This document shows, piece by piece, positions 24,615 to 34,239 of a stretch of 64,000 nucleotides of DNA (its first letter is position 1; every line of letters starts with the position of its first letter). Source of the DNA: Cognatundibacterium luofuense. GTDB lineage: Bacteria; Pseudomonadota; Gammaproteobacteria; Burkholderiales; Burkholderiaceae_D. The DNA lies in contig NZ_JAGSPN010000017.1 in the NCBI RefSeq assembly GCF_018139685.1, positions 1 through 64,000 on the forward strand, given 5' to 3'. The notes below the pieces were generated by a model. That model searched no databases. It was not told the DNA's origin and was given only the letters and a program-made list of their open reading frames with translations. The position numbers and the translations under genes are program-made.

Positions 24615-25829
24615 TTATCCCTTGCCCTGACGTCCGCGCTGGTAGGCCTGAATCAGCGCTTCGTAAAAAGCTTCGCCATTCATTTCGTAGCCATCCTGCG
24701 TGAAATGGATCAGGTCTTGTCCCGCCAGCGGTGGCGTGGCGCTGGCATAGCGCTGAATTGCACAAGTACCACCCATCGCAGCCATCCAGTCCCAGAACAG
24801 GATTTTTTCTTCGACCGCCACTTGCCGCTGTATTGTTTTGACATGGTTCAGGCCGCTGGGCTGACGGAAGCGGCAGCCGACGTAATCACCGGGGCCGGTA
24901 CGGCGTGCGGAGTCCGGCGCACCGATCAGCAGAATAGCGGCAGATGGCGCTTTCTGGCGCAGCAGACGAATCGAATTTTTGAGATCCTGATAATAGGCAT
25001 CCCAGTCCGGCTTAGGATCGAAGGCTTCGTTGGTACCGTAGGCCAGCACGATTAAATCAGGCTGACGCCAGCGCAACTGATCGCTGACGGCTTCCTGCTG
25101 CCAGCGCAAGGTCACGCGCTGCATCGCGCCGACGATGCCGAGCGCATCGACCGTGACTCCGGGATTCAGTGCATCAATCGCAATGCCGCCCAGTTCTGCG
25201 GGGTTGTCCTGCGCTTTCAGAAAAAAGCTGTTCAGTTCATTGCCGTTGCCAAGCACGTAAGACATTTGCCAGTCGGAACTGATCGGCGGTGACAGCTCGC
25301 GGACCTCGCCGTTTGGCAGCGTCAGTTTCCACGGCGATACCGGCAGATCATTGACTTTGCGCGACCAGACCGACACTTTGTACATGCCGTTCAGCGGGAA
25401 TTTCGGGACCAGTTCGGCTTGTGCGCCGGGCGCCGGTAAGTTACCGATGCCGCCAACCGGCAGGTTTTCCGGATTGGCGCGGCTGATACGCATATTCCAG
25501 TCGCCACTCATTTTCATCAGAAACTGGGCGGAACGCTGGTTTTTGACGTAACCGGGGGTAATCCAGCCGGGGCCGCTGTTGCCAAAGCGTTGTTGCAGGC
25601 GGCTGCGGTAAGCCTGGGTGAAATAATCACCGGCAGTATGTGAATCGCCAAGCTGCAGTATGCGCACCACTTCCCTGCTTTCATGCCGTTCCAGCGCCGC
25701 CAGTTGCCGCCATAAACGCGGCGCATTCGGATCGCCGTAATCGACGACATTCGCCGCCAGCGCGGGGCTGGCCGCGAATACACTGCCGCAGAACAGCAGC
25801 GGCAGGGTTTGTTTCAACATACTACGCAT
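24615..25829 (-). CDS. Exported SGNH/GDSL-type hydrolase or acetyltransferase
   Basis: The 404-residue protein has a Sec signal (LPLLFCGSVFAASPALA). The SGNH blocks are ILQLGDSHTAGD (nucleophile Ser near residue 62), AYGTNEAF, and DLIHFTQDGY near the C-terminus (catalytic Asp and His). A beta-rich insert of about 150 residues (about 105-250) could be a carbohydrate-binding or CBM-like part. In the same operon lie another SGNH protein and an MBOAT acyltransferase. It is probably periplasmic and acts on an acetylated glycan, as acetyltransferase or esterase. The start overlaps closely with the upstream gene's stop (one base between). Confidence 0.78.
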   Translation of the reverse strand: MRSMLKQTLPLLFCGSVFAASPALAANVVDYGDPNAPRLWRQLAALERHESREVVRILQLGDSHTAGDYFTQAYRSRLQQRFGNSGPGWITPGYVKNQRSAQFLMKMSGDWNMRISRANPENLPVGGIGNLPAPGAQAELVPKFPLNGMYKVSVWSRKVNDLPVSPWKLTLPNGEVRELSPPISSDWQMSYVLGNGNELNSFFLKAQDNPAELGGIAIDALNPGVTVDALGIVGAMQRVTLRWQQEAVSDQLRWRQPDLIVLAYGTNEAFDPKPDWDAYYQDLKNSIRLLRQKAPSAAILLIGAPDSARRTGPGDYVGCRFRQPSGLNHVKTIQRQVAVEEKILFWDWMAAMGGTCAIQRYASATPPLAGQDLIHFTQDGYEMNGEAFYEALIQAYQRGRQGKG

Positions 25830-25830
25830 A

Positions 25831-27069
25831 TCAGGACTGGGGTTGCGGCGTCGGCAACACCAGCTGCTTCAGCACTAATTGAGTCAGAATTTTGTGACCG
25901 TCGCGGGTGAAATGAACACCGTCTTCACTGCGCACCACCACACTGGTGCCATCTTCTTTGGTGATGTACCGCTGGTAAACATCGGCATTATCGCTTAAAG
26001 CTTCGCGGGTGGATACAAAGCGGGAAATACCGTCCGTCATCGCTGATGCATACAACTGATTCAGCAAGCGGACGCCATTGTTCACTTTTTCTTTACCCAT
26101 ATTCGGCGCACCGAGCCAGATCACGCGTACATGCTGCGAATGGGCAAACTGCAGAATACTGGCGACACGCTGCGCATAAATGCTGCGCCAGCGCTCGGAA
26201 CCGAAGCGTTCGTATTTCCCTGCCAGCACCATGTCCCAGGTATCGTTTGCACCCATCATGACGACCAGCACACTGATTTTTTCTTTCGGAATCAGTTCGC
26301 GGATTTTTTCCGGCCAGTCAAAGTAAGTCGGATAGGTTAAGCCGGTACTTTGTTTGCTGGCATCAATCGCTTTGACATGGGCTTTTTGCAGGGCTTTGGC
26401 CAGATGCGGCGCAACGCCCTGCATCATGGAATCACCGACCAGCAGCACGCGGTCGTTTTCGTTCAGGACCAGTCTGCCATCCGGCCCCAGCTTCACAAAA
26501 TGACGGACTTCGTTGCTTTCTGAGGATGCAGGCTGGCTGGCACTGCTGTCTGCCGCCGGAGTGCTCACTACGCCGGACGCAGCGACGACTTCAGGCGCAC
26601 TGACTTTTTGCCCTTTATCACCCGCCGCTGCCTTGTTCGTGCGTGCCGGTTTAGGGGCGTGAATCGCATCAGAATGCAGTTTGAGCTGAGAAGACGTTAC
26701 CACAGCCACCGGTTCCAGCGCTGTTTTTTCTCCGGCAAGCACTTCTTCTTTACCCAGCATCAGCACATTCACTGCAGTGACCATGCGGTCGCGGGTTTCA
26801 GCCTGCCATTCTGCAGGTACGGTCAGCATGACTTCCAGCGTATGACTGAGCTTCGCACCGCTGGCCCACCAGCTTTGCGCGTTCAGTGCACTCAGGCCGG
26901 AATCCTGATGGCGGGTTTGCTGCCAGTAATCGTGAAACGCATCGGCACGACACCAGAACACCAGCCCCACCGTTGCCGCCAGTACGGCCAGCGTCCCGGG
27001 TAATCCGCTATAGGATGTTTCTTCTTCAGAGCGTTCGCCAAAATACATGTTGTTCACCAGCACAGACAA
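25831..27069 (-). CDS. DUF459-type SGNH protein, membrane-anchored
   Basis: The 412-residue protein has one N-terminal membrane segment at about residues 22-40. A long variable linker rich in Ala, Ser and Pro (about 120-195) leads into a C-terminal SGNH domain: VLLVGDSMMQG (nucleophile Ser), MMGANDTWD, and SEDGVHFTRDGH (Asp and His). The pattern fits the DUF459 family. In comparable cassettes such proteins move acetyl groups from the MBOAT partner to a periplasmic polymer. The gene follows the MBOAT gene by 25 bases and is one base from the next. Confidence 0.78.
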   Translation of the reverse strand: MSVLVNNMYFGERSEEETSYSGLPGTLAVLAATVGLVFWCRADAFHDYWQQTRHQDSGLSALNAQSWWASGAKLSHTLEVMLTVPAEWQAETRDRMVTAVNVLMLGKEEVLAGEKTALEPVAVVTSSQLKLHSDAIHAPKPARTNKAAAGDKGQKVSAPEVVAASGVVSTPAADSSASQPASSESNEVRHFVKLGPDGRLVLNENDRVLLVGDSMMQGVAPHLAKALQKAHVKAIDASKQSTGLTYPTYFDWPEKIRELIPKEKISVLVVMMGANDTWDMVLAGKYERFGSERWRSIYAQRVASILQFAHSQHVRVIWLGAPNMGKEKVNNGVRLLNQLYASAMTDGISRFVSTREALSDNADVYQRYITKEDGTSVVVRSEDGVHFTRDGHKILTQLVLKQLVLPTPQPQS

Positions 27070-27094
27070 TCTTGTTGTTAAGTTCAGCGCAAAA

Positions 27095-28486
27095 TCAGTA
27101 AGAGTAATACAAAAATGCCGGTACGCCGGAAGGTCCGAGCAAATGCAGCACCAGCACCACAGCCGCCAGCAACAAAGGCTTGATCAGTAAAGGCGTTGCC
27201 GCCAGTCCGCGTACCACCAGCTCCTGCGTGCGGCGTGCATACACCGAAATCACAAAAAACACGCCCAGCGCTACCAGTGCAGCCAGTACATTCAGCGTGA
27301 CGGGGCCATCAATACGCACCAGTCCGGCCAGATAGTGATTCGCATCCTGAAAACTGTCAGCACGGAAATACACCCATGCCAGACACACTGCATGGAAACT
27401 CAGCACAGCGCTGATCCAGCCGGAAGGCGTACGGCGCGTGATTTTTTCCAGCGTATTTTGAGCCACCATTCCGAGACCATGCATGCCGCCCCAGATCAGG
27501 TATTTCAGGCTGGCACCGTGCCACAACCCACTGATCAGCATCGCAGCAAAAATATTGCATTGCGAACGCAACCAGCCGTGACGGTTACCGCCGAGCGGGA
27601 TATAAACGAAGTCACGGATCCAGCTGGACAGGGAAATATGCCAGCGCCGCCAGAAATCACGCAGATTGCGTGCCAGATACGGCTGGTCAAAGTTTTGTGG
27701 TAACTGGTAACCGAGTAACAGCGCCAGCGCGATTACCAGATCGGAATAACCGCTGAAATCCAGAAAAATCTGAATCGCAAACGCATACATGCCGACCAGC
27801 AATTCTATGCCCTGATAGCTGTCCGGATTCGCGAATAAAGGATTGACCCAGTTTTCTGCAACCCAGGTCGCAATCCAGACTTTCTTCACCAGCGCAGATA
27901 ACAGCAGATACACAGCCAGATCCGGTGCGAGGATGGTTTTCTGCGCCGTATCGCGAATCTGGGTCAGCAAATTATCGGCACGGCAAATCGGCCCGGCGAA
28001 TAAGGTCGGAAAGAATGCCAGATACAAAGCACTTTCTTCTGCGCGTGCCGGTTCGCACTGCCCTTTGGCCACGGATACCAGATAAGCGATCGCCTGAAAG
28101 GTGTAAAACGAAATCCCAACCGGCAACAAAATATCCAGCGCAGGGAAAGCCCAGTGCAGCCCTGCACCGGCAGCCATTTGCTGTATGCCTTCGCGGAAAA
28201 AATCGTAGTATTTAAAGACTGCCAGGTTCGCCACGGCAAGTATCACACCGGTGCCGCAAATGCCGCGCCGCCATGCGGGTCGCCATGTGCTCAGGGCCAT
28301 CAAGCCGGTCAGTGTCGAAGAAAAAACCGCCAGAATCGCGGCGAAGCGCCAGTCTATGGACGCATAAATGGCGTAACTGGCCGTCAGGAGGCTCAGCTTT
28401 TGTGCGCGGGGCCATCGTACCAGCCCCCAGTAAAGGATCAGAAAACCCAGAAATACCAGCGCAAACTCAGGGGACAAATAACTCAT
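27095..28486 (-). CDS. MBOAT O-acyltransferase (AlgI/PatA-like)
   Basis: The 463-residue protein is polytopic, with about ten or more membrane segments. It has the diagnostic blocks of the AlgI/DltB/PatA group: LPVGISFYTFQAIAYLVSV, FPTLFAGPICR, DFSGYSDLVIALALLLG, LRDFWRRWHISLSSWIRDFV and GLWHGAS (catalytic His near residue 320). These enzymes pass acetyl groups from cytosolic acetyl-CoA across the membrane for O-acetylation of alginate, peptidoglycan or another glycan. It heads the cassette with two SGNH genes. The polymer is not identified: no alg or polysaccharide gene is next to it. Confidence 0.88.
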   Translation of the reverse strand: MSYLSPEFALVFLGFLILYWGLVRWPRAQKLSLLTASYAIYASIDWRFAAILAVFSSTLTGLMALSTWRPAWRRGICGTGVILAVANLAVFKYYDFFREGIQQMAAGAGLHWAFPALDILLPVGISFYTFQAIAYLVSVAKGQCEPARAEESALYLAFFPTLFAGPICRADNLLTQIRDTAQKTILAPDLAVYLLLSALVKKVWIATWVAENWVNPLFANPDSYQGIELLVGMYAFAIQIFLDFSGYSDLVIALALLLGYQLPQNFDQPYLARNLRDFWRRWHISLSSWIRDFVYIPLGGNRHGWLRSQCNIFAAMLISGLWHGASLKYLIWGGMHGLGMVAQNTLEKITRRTPSGWISAVLSFHAVCLAWVYFRADSFQDANHYLAGLVRIDGPVTLNVLAALVALGVFFVISVYARRTQELVVRGLAATPLLIKPLLLAAVVLVLHLLGPSGVPAFLYYSY

Positions 28487-28633
28487 ACTTCTAATCGGAA
28501 CGAGGATGGCGCTGAAGAAAACTGCAGCAACAAAACAGACTGCGAGGCTGCCGGAACATCAGCAGCGAATACGCAGCAAAGTTTGCGAATTTACATGAAT
28601 TACACAGTTTATTGCAATGTTTTTCAGGCAAAT

Positions 28634-29578
28634 TCAATAGCCTTGTTGCAGATCGACGGTTTCCGGCATCACGCCCGACGCCAGCCAGCGCCGCAGATTT
28701 TCTGCGACAATCTGCGCGGCAGTGTCACGGCTGGTGGGTGCAGAGATATGCGGCAGCACTGTTACTGAGGGATGGGACCAGTGCCAGCTTTGCGGTGGTA
28801 AAGGTTCCTGCGAAAAGACATCCAGTACTGCATGACGCAAATGTCCGCTGTCAATCACCGTGCGTAAATCAGCATCATTCACAATATCACCGCGGGCAAA
28901 ATTGATCAGCGCCGCACCGGCAGGTAATTTTTTCAGCAGCGCTGCATTCACCAGTCCGCGTGTCTGCGGCGTCAACGGCAATAGAAGCACCAGAATATCC
29001 GTTTGCGTCACCAGTTCCTGTAAACCCTGCTCGCCGGAAAAACAGGAAATGCCTTCAGGGCCATTGCCGCTGCGGCTCCATCCGGCAACCTGAAATCCGG
29101 TTTGTTGCAGCAATTTCATGGCCGCGCCGCCAAGTGCACCCGCACCAAGTACACCTATTCTGCGGGCGCGGGCAGGAATATAGTCCAGTGGCTGCCAGCG
29201 ACGTTCCGTTTGTAATTGCCGGTAGGCCGGCATATCGCGATGCAAATACATGGACCACGCGAGTACCGCTTCCGCCATGGTGCGCGCCAGTTCCGGATCT
29301 TTCAACCGCACCACTGGTAATTGCCAGTCCTGCAAATGACTGAGCAAGCGTTCCACACCGGCCCACACGCTGTGCACCCATTTCAGATTCGGCAACAGCC
29401 GCAGGGTTTGCGGGTCCGGATTAGCAACGACTGCGACCTGCACCAGCGCACGTTGTTCCGTACTCAGAAATTCCACCGGCACCACGGTGCACTCCGGCAA
29501 GACCTGCTGCAGCACCTCCACCCATTGCGTAGTGAAACGATATCCGGGGGCGGCAATGAATGGGATAATGGTAGACAT
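28634..29578 (-). CDS. ghrA: Glyoxylate/hydroxypyruvate reductase A-like 2-hydroxyacid dehydrogenase
   Basis: The 314-residue cytosolic NAD(P)H-dependent enzyme has a Rossmann fold motif VLGAGALGGAAMKLL. Catalytic residues are seen as Arg in INFARGDIVND, Glu in FSQEPLPP and His in LPHIS. The N-terminal block (AEAVLAWSMYLHRDMPAY) fits GhrA, which reduces glyoxylate and hydroxypyruvate. I chose the ATG at 29576-29578; a 14-codon extension to 29620 is less likely. It diverges from the RNase H-like gene. A related 2-ketoacid reductase function cannot be excluded. Confidence 0.8.
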   Translation of the reverse strand: MSTIIPFIAAPGYRFTTQWVEVLQQVLPECTVVPVEFLSTEQRALVQVAVVANPDPQTLRLLPNLKWVHSVWAGVERLLSHLQDWQLPVVRLKDPELARTMAEAVLAWSMYLHRDMPAYRQLQTERRWQPLDYIPARARRIGVLGAGALGGAAMKLLQQTGFQVAGWSRSGNGPEGISCFSGEQGLQELVTQTDILVLLLPLTPQTRGLVNAALLKKLPAGAALINFARGDIVNDADLRTVIDSGHLRHAVLDVFSQEPLPPQSWHWSHPSVTVLPHISAPTSRDTAAQIVAENLRRWLASGVMPETVDLQQGY

Positions 29579-29668
29579 GCTGTGAAATATCCGGTTGGCA
29601 AATGACTGAAAAACGCGCAAAAGGATAGCACAGCGGCCTCATATCACACTCGCACTGCTGAAGCACCG

Positions 29669-30091
29669 ATGAAAAACAAATCTGCCCTACCCGACGCCGA
29701 CTGGCATGCCGCTTTCGACGGTTCATGCTCCCCCAATCCCGGGCGCTGCCGGATCGCGGGTGTGTTGCGCCATCTGCCGACGGGAGAATCTTTCCAGTGG
29801 GCCAGAAATGCTGGCGAAGGCGACAGCAGCGATGCGGAGTATCAGGCATTAATCGCCTTGCTGCGCGAAATGGAACGGCATTATCAGGCAGGACAAAGTG
29901 TCCGCATTCAGGGTGACAGCCAGGTAGTGATTCAGGATGTGCTTGGTACGGCCAGCCGGCCGGCTGCTGTGCTTGCGGCGTATCGGGAAGAAGCTCAGGC
30001 AATTCTGAGCCGTTTTCCTCACTGGCAGTTACGCTGGGTTCCGCGTCATCGCAATCAGGAAGCTGATCAGTTACTGCGTCAGCCTGCCTGA
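29669..30091 (+). CDS. RNase H-fold protein
   Basis: The 140-residue protein has the RNase H acidic residues: AAFDGSCSPNPG (first Asp), SDAEYQALIALL (Glu), IQGDSQVVIQ (second Asp) and RHRNQEADQL (last Asp). It fits the short RNase HI-like proteins (COG0328 group) that lack the basic protrusion of E. coli RnhA. It is a candidate to cleave RNA in hybrids, but whether it is active is unknown. It is separated from ygiQ by 112 bases that include a perfect hairpin. The housekeeping rnhA gene is presumably elsewhere. Confidence 0.72.
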   Translation: MKNKSALPDADWHAAFDGSCSPNPGRCRIAGVLRHLPTGESFQWARNAGEGDSSDAEYQALIALLREMERHYQAGQSVRIQGDSQVVIQDVLGTASRPAAVLAAYREEAQAILSRFPHWQLRWVPRHRNQEADQLLRQPA

Positions 30092-30115
30092 ACTTGCTTA
30101 ATGCTTAAGCAAGTT
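30091..30115 (+). terminator. Perfect inverted repeat after the RNase H-like gene
   Basis: AACTTGCTTAA at 30091-30101 pairs exactly with TTAAGCAAGTT at 30105-30115 around a 3-base loop. There is no T-run right behind it, so it may be a weak terminator or a processing/regulatory hairpin ahead of ygiQ. Confidence 0.4.
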
Positions 30116-30203
30116 CTTCAGATGTACGCAAGTTTTTGATTCTTCAGCAAAATTTCACATTGAGCAAACGCAAGCTTTTGTACTTTCCGGTACAATCGCG
30201 CCT

Positions 30204-32522
30204 ATGAATGCTCAACCAAAAAATCTCTTTTCTTATCCTAAGCACCGCTACGAAGTAGGCGGTGACTATGCCGCCCCTTTTCTGCCAATGTCGCGCGCAG
30301 AAATGGATGCGCTCGGCTGGGATAGCTGTGACGTCATCCTGATCACCGGTGACGCGTATATCGATCACCCTAGTTTCGGCATGGCTCTGATTGGCCGCCT
30401 GCTGGAACACCACGGCTTCCGCGTCGGCATCATCAGCCAGCCGGACTGGCAAAATGCGGATGCATTCCGTGCGCTTGGCAAACCCAATCTGTATTTCGGC
30501 ATCACCGCCGGCAATATGGATTCCATGGTCAACAAGTACACTGCAGACCGCAAAATCCGTTCCGAAGATGCCTACACGCCGAACGGCGAACGCGGCAAGC
30601 GTCCGGACCGCGCAGTTACGGTGTATGCGCAACGTGCGCGTGAAGCCTTTCCTGATACCAATATTGTGGTCGGCAGTATTGAAGCCAGTCTGCGCCGTAT
30701 TGCGCATTACGATTACTGGTCTGACAAAGTCCGCCGCTCCGTACTACAAGATTCTAAAGCCGACATTTTATTGTTCGGCAATGCTGAACGTGCGCTGATT
30801 GAAATGACGCACCGTATCGCTGCAGGCGAGCCGATTAAATCGATCCGCGATATTCGCGGTACGGCATTTATGGTGCCGAAGGGCTGGTTGCCGGATGAAG
30901 AATGGACTGAAATTGACTCAGTTCGCATCGACAAACCGGGCCGCATTGATCCGCCAACCAATCCGTATGCGATGGTGCCGGAAAATGACGCAAAGTGCAG
31001 CACGGGCAAAGATGGCGCGAGTGAAAACACGGCAGCAGAAACCAAACCTGATGTCGTACAGGCGCAGGCCATGCGTATCATGAGCCGCGAAGAACGTCAG
31101 CAAATGATTAAAAACCGTTTGCACAAAACCGTGATCCGCATGCCATCGTTTGATGAAGTCTCGGCCGATCCTGTAATGTACGCCCATGCTTCACGTGTTT
31201 TCCATCTGGAAGCCAATCCCGGCAATGCGAAAGCACTTGTGCAGAGTCACGGCAACCGCGACGTCTGGCTGAATCCGCCTCCACTGCCATTGGGCATGGA
31301 TGAAATGGATGGCGTGTACGACCGCACATATGCCCGCGCACCGCATCCGAGCTATGGCGACGCCCGCATTCCGGCATGGGAAATGATCCGTTTCTCGATC
31401 AATATCATGCGCGGCTGTTTTGGCGGCTGTACTTTCTGCTCGATTACTGAGCACGAAGGCCGCATTATTCAGAGCCGCTCCGAACGCTCTATCCTGCGCG
31501 AAATCGAAGAAATCCGCGATAAGGTTAAAGGCTTTACCGGCATTATTTCCGATCTCGGCGGCCCGACGGCCAACATGTACCGTATCGCATGTAAAGACAA
31601 GAAAATCGAAGAATCCTGCCGTAAGCTGTCTTGCGTGTATCCGGGCATTTGCTCAAATTTGAACACGGACCACAGCAAGCTGATTCAGATTTACCGTAAA
31701 GCCCGCGCTATTCCCGGCATCAAGAAAATTCTGGTTTCATCGGGACTGCGTTACGATCTGGCAGTGGAATCGCCGGAATACGTCAAAGAACTGGTGACAC
31801 ACCACGTTGGCGGCTTGCTGAAAATTGCGCCGGAACATACCGAGCAAAACACGCTGTCCAAAATGATGAAACCGGGCATCGGCAGCTACGACAAGTTCAA
31901 AGCGATGTTCGAGAAGTATTCGCGTGAAGCCGGTAAAGAACAGTATCTGATCCCTTACTTCATCGCGGCCCATCCGGGTTGTACCGATGAAGACATGGTC
32001 AATCTGGCACTGTGGCTGAAGAAAAACAACTTCAAGCTGGATCAGGTACAAACCTTTATGCCAACGCCAATGGCACTGGCAAGCACGATGTACCACACGC
32101 GTAAAAATCCGCTGAAGAAAGTCACGCAAGATTCTGAAGTGGTGGAAACTGCACGTGCTGGCAAAACCCGTAAATTCCACAAGGCTCTGCTGCGCTACCA
32201 TGCGCCGGAAAACTGGGAAATTGTGCGGGATGGTCTGGTCTATATGGGACGCCGCGATCTGATCGGCACCGGCCCGAATCACCTGATTCCGCCACGTCCG
32301 CCTGCAGTGCGTGTCGCCATCCAGGAAATCGGCAAGGAAAATGGCCGCCGCGTCGCTGCACCGAAACTGAATACTTTTGGCAAAAACTCTGTTCAGTCGG
32401 TTGCACGTAAATCCGGCACAGCGAAACCCGGCGCACCTTTACGCGCAGGTGCAAAACCCGGAAGCACTGTTCGTCAGGGAGCTGGCGGATTTAAACCGCC
32501 AGCACCACGCAAAGGTCGCTGA
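30204..32522 (+). CDS. ygiQ: YgiQ-family radical SAM protein
   Basis: The 772-residue protein matches the large YgiQ family. The radical SAM cluster motif is [12 protein letters not shown] (CxxxCxxC) near residue 404. An N-terminal B12-binding-like region starts [13 protein letters not shown], and [13 protein letters not shown] lies between. Family function is unknown. The last 60 or so residues are Lys/Arg/Pro/Gly-rich and variable ([15 protein letters not shown]), as often in this family. There is no clear ribosome site; the start directly follows a TACAAT box 8 bases upstream, so a very short leader is possible. A terminator follows the stop. Confidence 0.9.
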   Translation: MNAQPKNLFSYPKHRYEVGGDYAAPFLPMSRAEMDALGWDSCDVILITGDAYIDHPSFGMALIGRLLEHHGFRVGIISQPDWQNADAFRALGKPNLYFGITAGNMDSMVNKYTADRKIRSEDAYTPNGERGKRPDRAVTVYAQRAREAFPDTNIVVGSIEASLRRIAHYDYWSDKVRRSVLQDSKADILLFGNAERALIEMTHRIAAGEPIKSIRDIRGTAFMVPKGWLPDEEWTEIDSVRIDKPGRIDPPTNPYAMVPENDAKCSTGKDGASENTAAETKPDVVQAQAMRIMSREERQQMIKNRLHKTVIRMPSFDEVSADPVMYAHASRVFHLEANPGNAKALVQSHGNRDVWLNPPPLPLGMDEMDGVYDRTYARAPHPSYGDARIPAWEMIRFSINIMRGCFGGCTFCSITEHEGRIIQSRSERSILREIEEIRDKVKGFTGIISDLGGPTANMYRIACKDKKIEESCRKLSCVYPGICSNLNTDHSKLIQIYRKARAIPGIKKILVSSGLRYDLAVESPEYVKELVTHHVGGLLKIAPEHTEQNTLSKMMKPGIGSYDKFKAMFEKYSREAGKEQYLIPYFIAAHPGCTDEDMVNLALWLKKNNFKLDQVQTFMPTPMALASTMYHTRKNPLKKVTQDSEVVETARAGKTRKFHKALLRYHAPENWEIVRDGLVYMGRRDLIGTGPNHLIPPRPPAVRVAIQEIGKENGRRVAAPKLNTFGKNSVQSVARKSGTAKPGAPLRAGAKPGSTVRQGAGGFKPPAPRKGR

Positions 32523-32526
32523 TTGA

Positions 32527-32562
32527 AAAGCTGCATATCCTGATGGAATGCAGCTTTTTTTT
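32527..32562 (+). terminator. Terminator of ygiQ
   Basis: AAAGCTGCAT and ATGCAGCTTT form a perfect 10-bp stem with eight T residues in the tail, starting four bases after the stop codon. Confidence 0.85.
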
Positions 32563-32650
32563 CGTACCTCCCCTGCCCTTCACAAGGCTTGCATATACAA
32601 TGGATTTCAGATGAAGCCTTTCAACTGCATCACCCTGCGAAGGAGGAAGT

Positions 32651-32941
32651 ATGAAGCACATGAAAACCGTTCTGATCCTTGAACACACGGAAGAAGTTTT
32701 TGATAAACTGACCTGCGACGTTTGCGGCACCGAATCGCGCTGGGACGAAAACTGGAGTGAAAAAGAGCACGAGAAAGTCATCACCACCATCGCAATGGAG
32801 GAAGAGGAATCTCTGCCAAGCGGCGGAAGTTCCCGTCTGGTGCAATACCATATCTGCCCGGATTGCTTCAAAAATCACCTCAGCCGCTGGTTTGAATCGC
32901 ACCGCGGTGGCAAAGCAACCGAAACCACCTCTGTCTGGTAA
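32651..32941 (+). CDS. Small CxxC zinc-ribbon-like protein
   Basis: The 96-residue soluble protein has two Cys pairs: TCDVCGTES near residues 21-27 and HICPDCFKNH near 67-74. Together they could form one zinc ribbon. The middle is acidic (EKEHEKVITTIAMEEEE). AAGGAGGAAGT gives a very strong ribosome site, so it is translated. It stands between the ygiQ terminator and the prfB promoter as a single-gene unit. I do not recognise the family and no function can be proposed. Confidence 0.6.
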   Translation: MKHMKTVLILEHTEEVFDKLTCDVCGTESRWDENWSEKEHEKVITTIAMEEEESLPSGGSSRLVQYHICPDCFKNHLSRWFESHRGGKATETTSVW

Positions 32942-32994
32942 GCTTTTTTCAGTACATTCCCGCATTGTGCAGAAATTCCCCGGCGAGCTCAGGT

Positions 32995-33000
32995 TATAAT
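32995..33000 (+). promoter_or_regulatory. Likely -10 box of prfB
   Basis: A perfect TATAAT stands 35 bases before the prfB ATG. No good -35 is at the normal distance (GAAATT at 17 bases), so the promoter is only partly supported. Confidence 0.4.
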
Positions 33001-33034
33001 GCAAGGTTTTAATTGCATTGGAAATTACAGGATT

Positions 33035-34139
33035 ATGGAAGCCGAACGTCTGAATAGTCTGTCCAACCTGCTCGCCGACCTGACCGCGCGCGAAGCTGAT
33101 TTACGGAGGTATCTTTGACTTCGATATCAAGTCAGAGAAACTCGAACAAGTTAACGCAGAATTAGAAGATCCGAATGTCTGGAACGACCCGAAACGGGCG
33201 CAGGATCTCGGTAAAGAAAAAAAATCGCTGGAAGCCATCGTCAACACCCTGACTGAAGCCAACAACGGTCTGACCGATGCGTCAGATCTGTTTGAAATGG
33301 CAAAGGAAGAAAACGACGAAGACACACTGGCATCCATTGAATCCGATGTGGAACGCATCCGCGGCCTGATCGAAGGCATGGAATTCCGCCGGATGTTCAA
33401 TAACCCGATGGATCCGAACAATTGCTTTATCGATATTCAGGCCGGCGCTGGCGGTACAGAGGCACAGGACTGGGCATCGATGCTGCTGCGTCAGTATCTG
33501 CGCTATTGCGAACGCAAAGGCTTCAAAGTCGACATTCTGGAACAGTCGGACGGCGACGTTGCCGGTATTAAAACCGCAACGCTGAAAGTTGAAGGCGAAT
33601 ACGCTTACGGCTTCCTGCGTACCGAAACCGGTGTACACCGTCTGGTGCGCAAATCACCGTTTGACTCGAATAACGGTCGTCACACTTCCTTCTCCAGTTT
33701 GTTTGTCTACCCTGAAGTAGACGAATCATTTGAGATCGAAATCAATCCGGCGGATGTTCGCACCGACACTTACCGCGCATCCGGTGCCGGTGGTCAGCAC
33801 ATCAATAAAACAGACTCTGCTGTGCGTTTAACTCACGCACCGACCGGTATCGTCGTGCAATGTCAGAACGACCGCAGTCAGCATCGCAACCGTGCAGAAG
33901 CATGGGAAATGCTGAAAGCAAAATTGTTCGAACTGGAATTGCGCAAACGGATGGCGGAAAAACAAAATCTGGAAGATTCCAAAACCGACGTCGGTTGGGG
34001 TCATCAGATTCGTTCCTACGTGCTGGATCAGTCACGCATTAAAGATCTGCGTACCGGCCATGAAACCGGCAATACCAAAGCAGTACTCGACGGCGAAATC
34101 GATGATTTCATCGCTGCGTCGCTGAAACAAGGTGTCTGA
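33035..34139 (+). CDS. prfB: Peptide chain release factor 2, with programmed +1 frameshift
   Basis: RF2 recognises UAA and UGA stop codons. Translation starts at ATG 33035 and meets an in-frame TGA at 33116-33118 after 27 codons. The site is CGGAGGTATCTTTGAC: an internal Shine-Dalgarno-like AGG, then CTT TGA C. A +1 slip at CTT continues with GAC at 33117 and gives a 367-residue protein, the normal RF2 length. The low supply of RF2 raises frameshifting, which is the known autoregulation. Motifs seen are SPF (codon recognition, in [11 protein letters not shown]) and GGQ (peptidyl release, in [12 protein letters not shown]). lysS follows at 34240. Confidence 0.96.
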
Positions 34140-34239
34140 TCTGCACCTGCATACATCATGCGATCCTGACGCAGGCGTGTGTCTGCGTCAGAAATTCAAC
34201 AGCAAGGGCCAGAGGGCCCGGTCTTACTGAGAGAAACTT

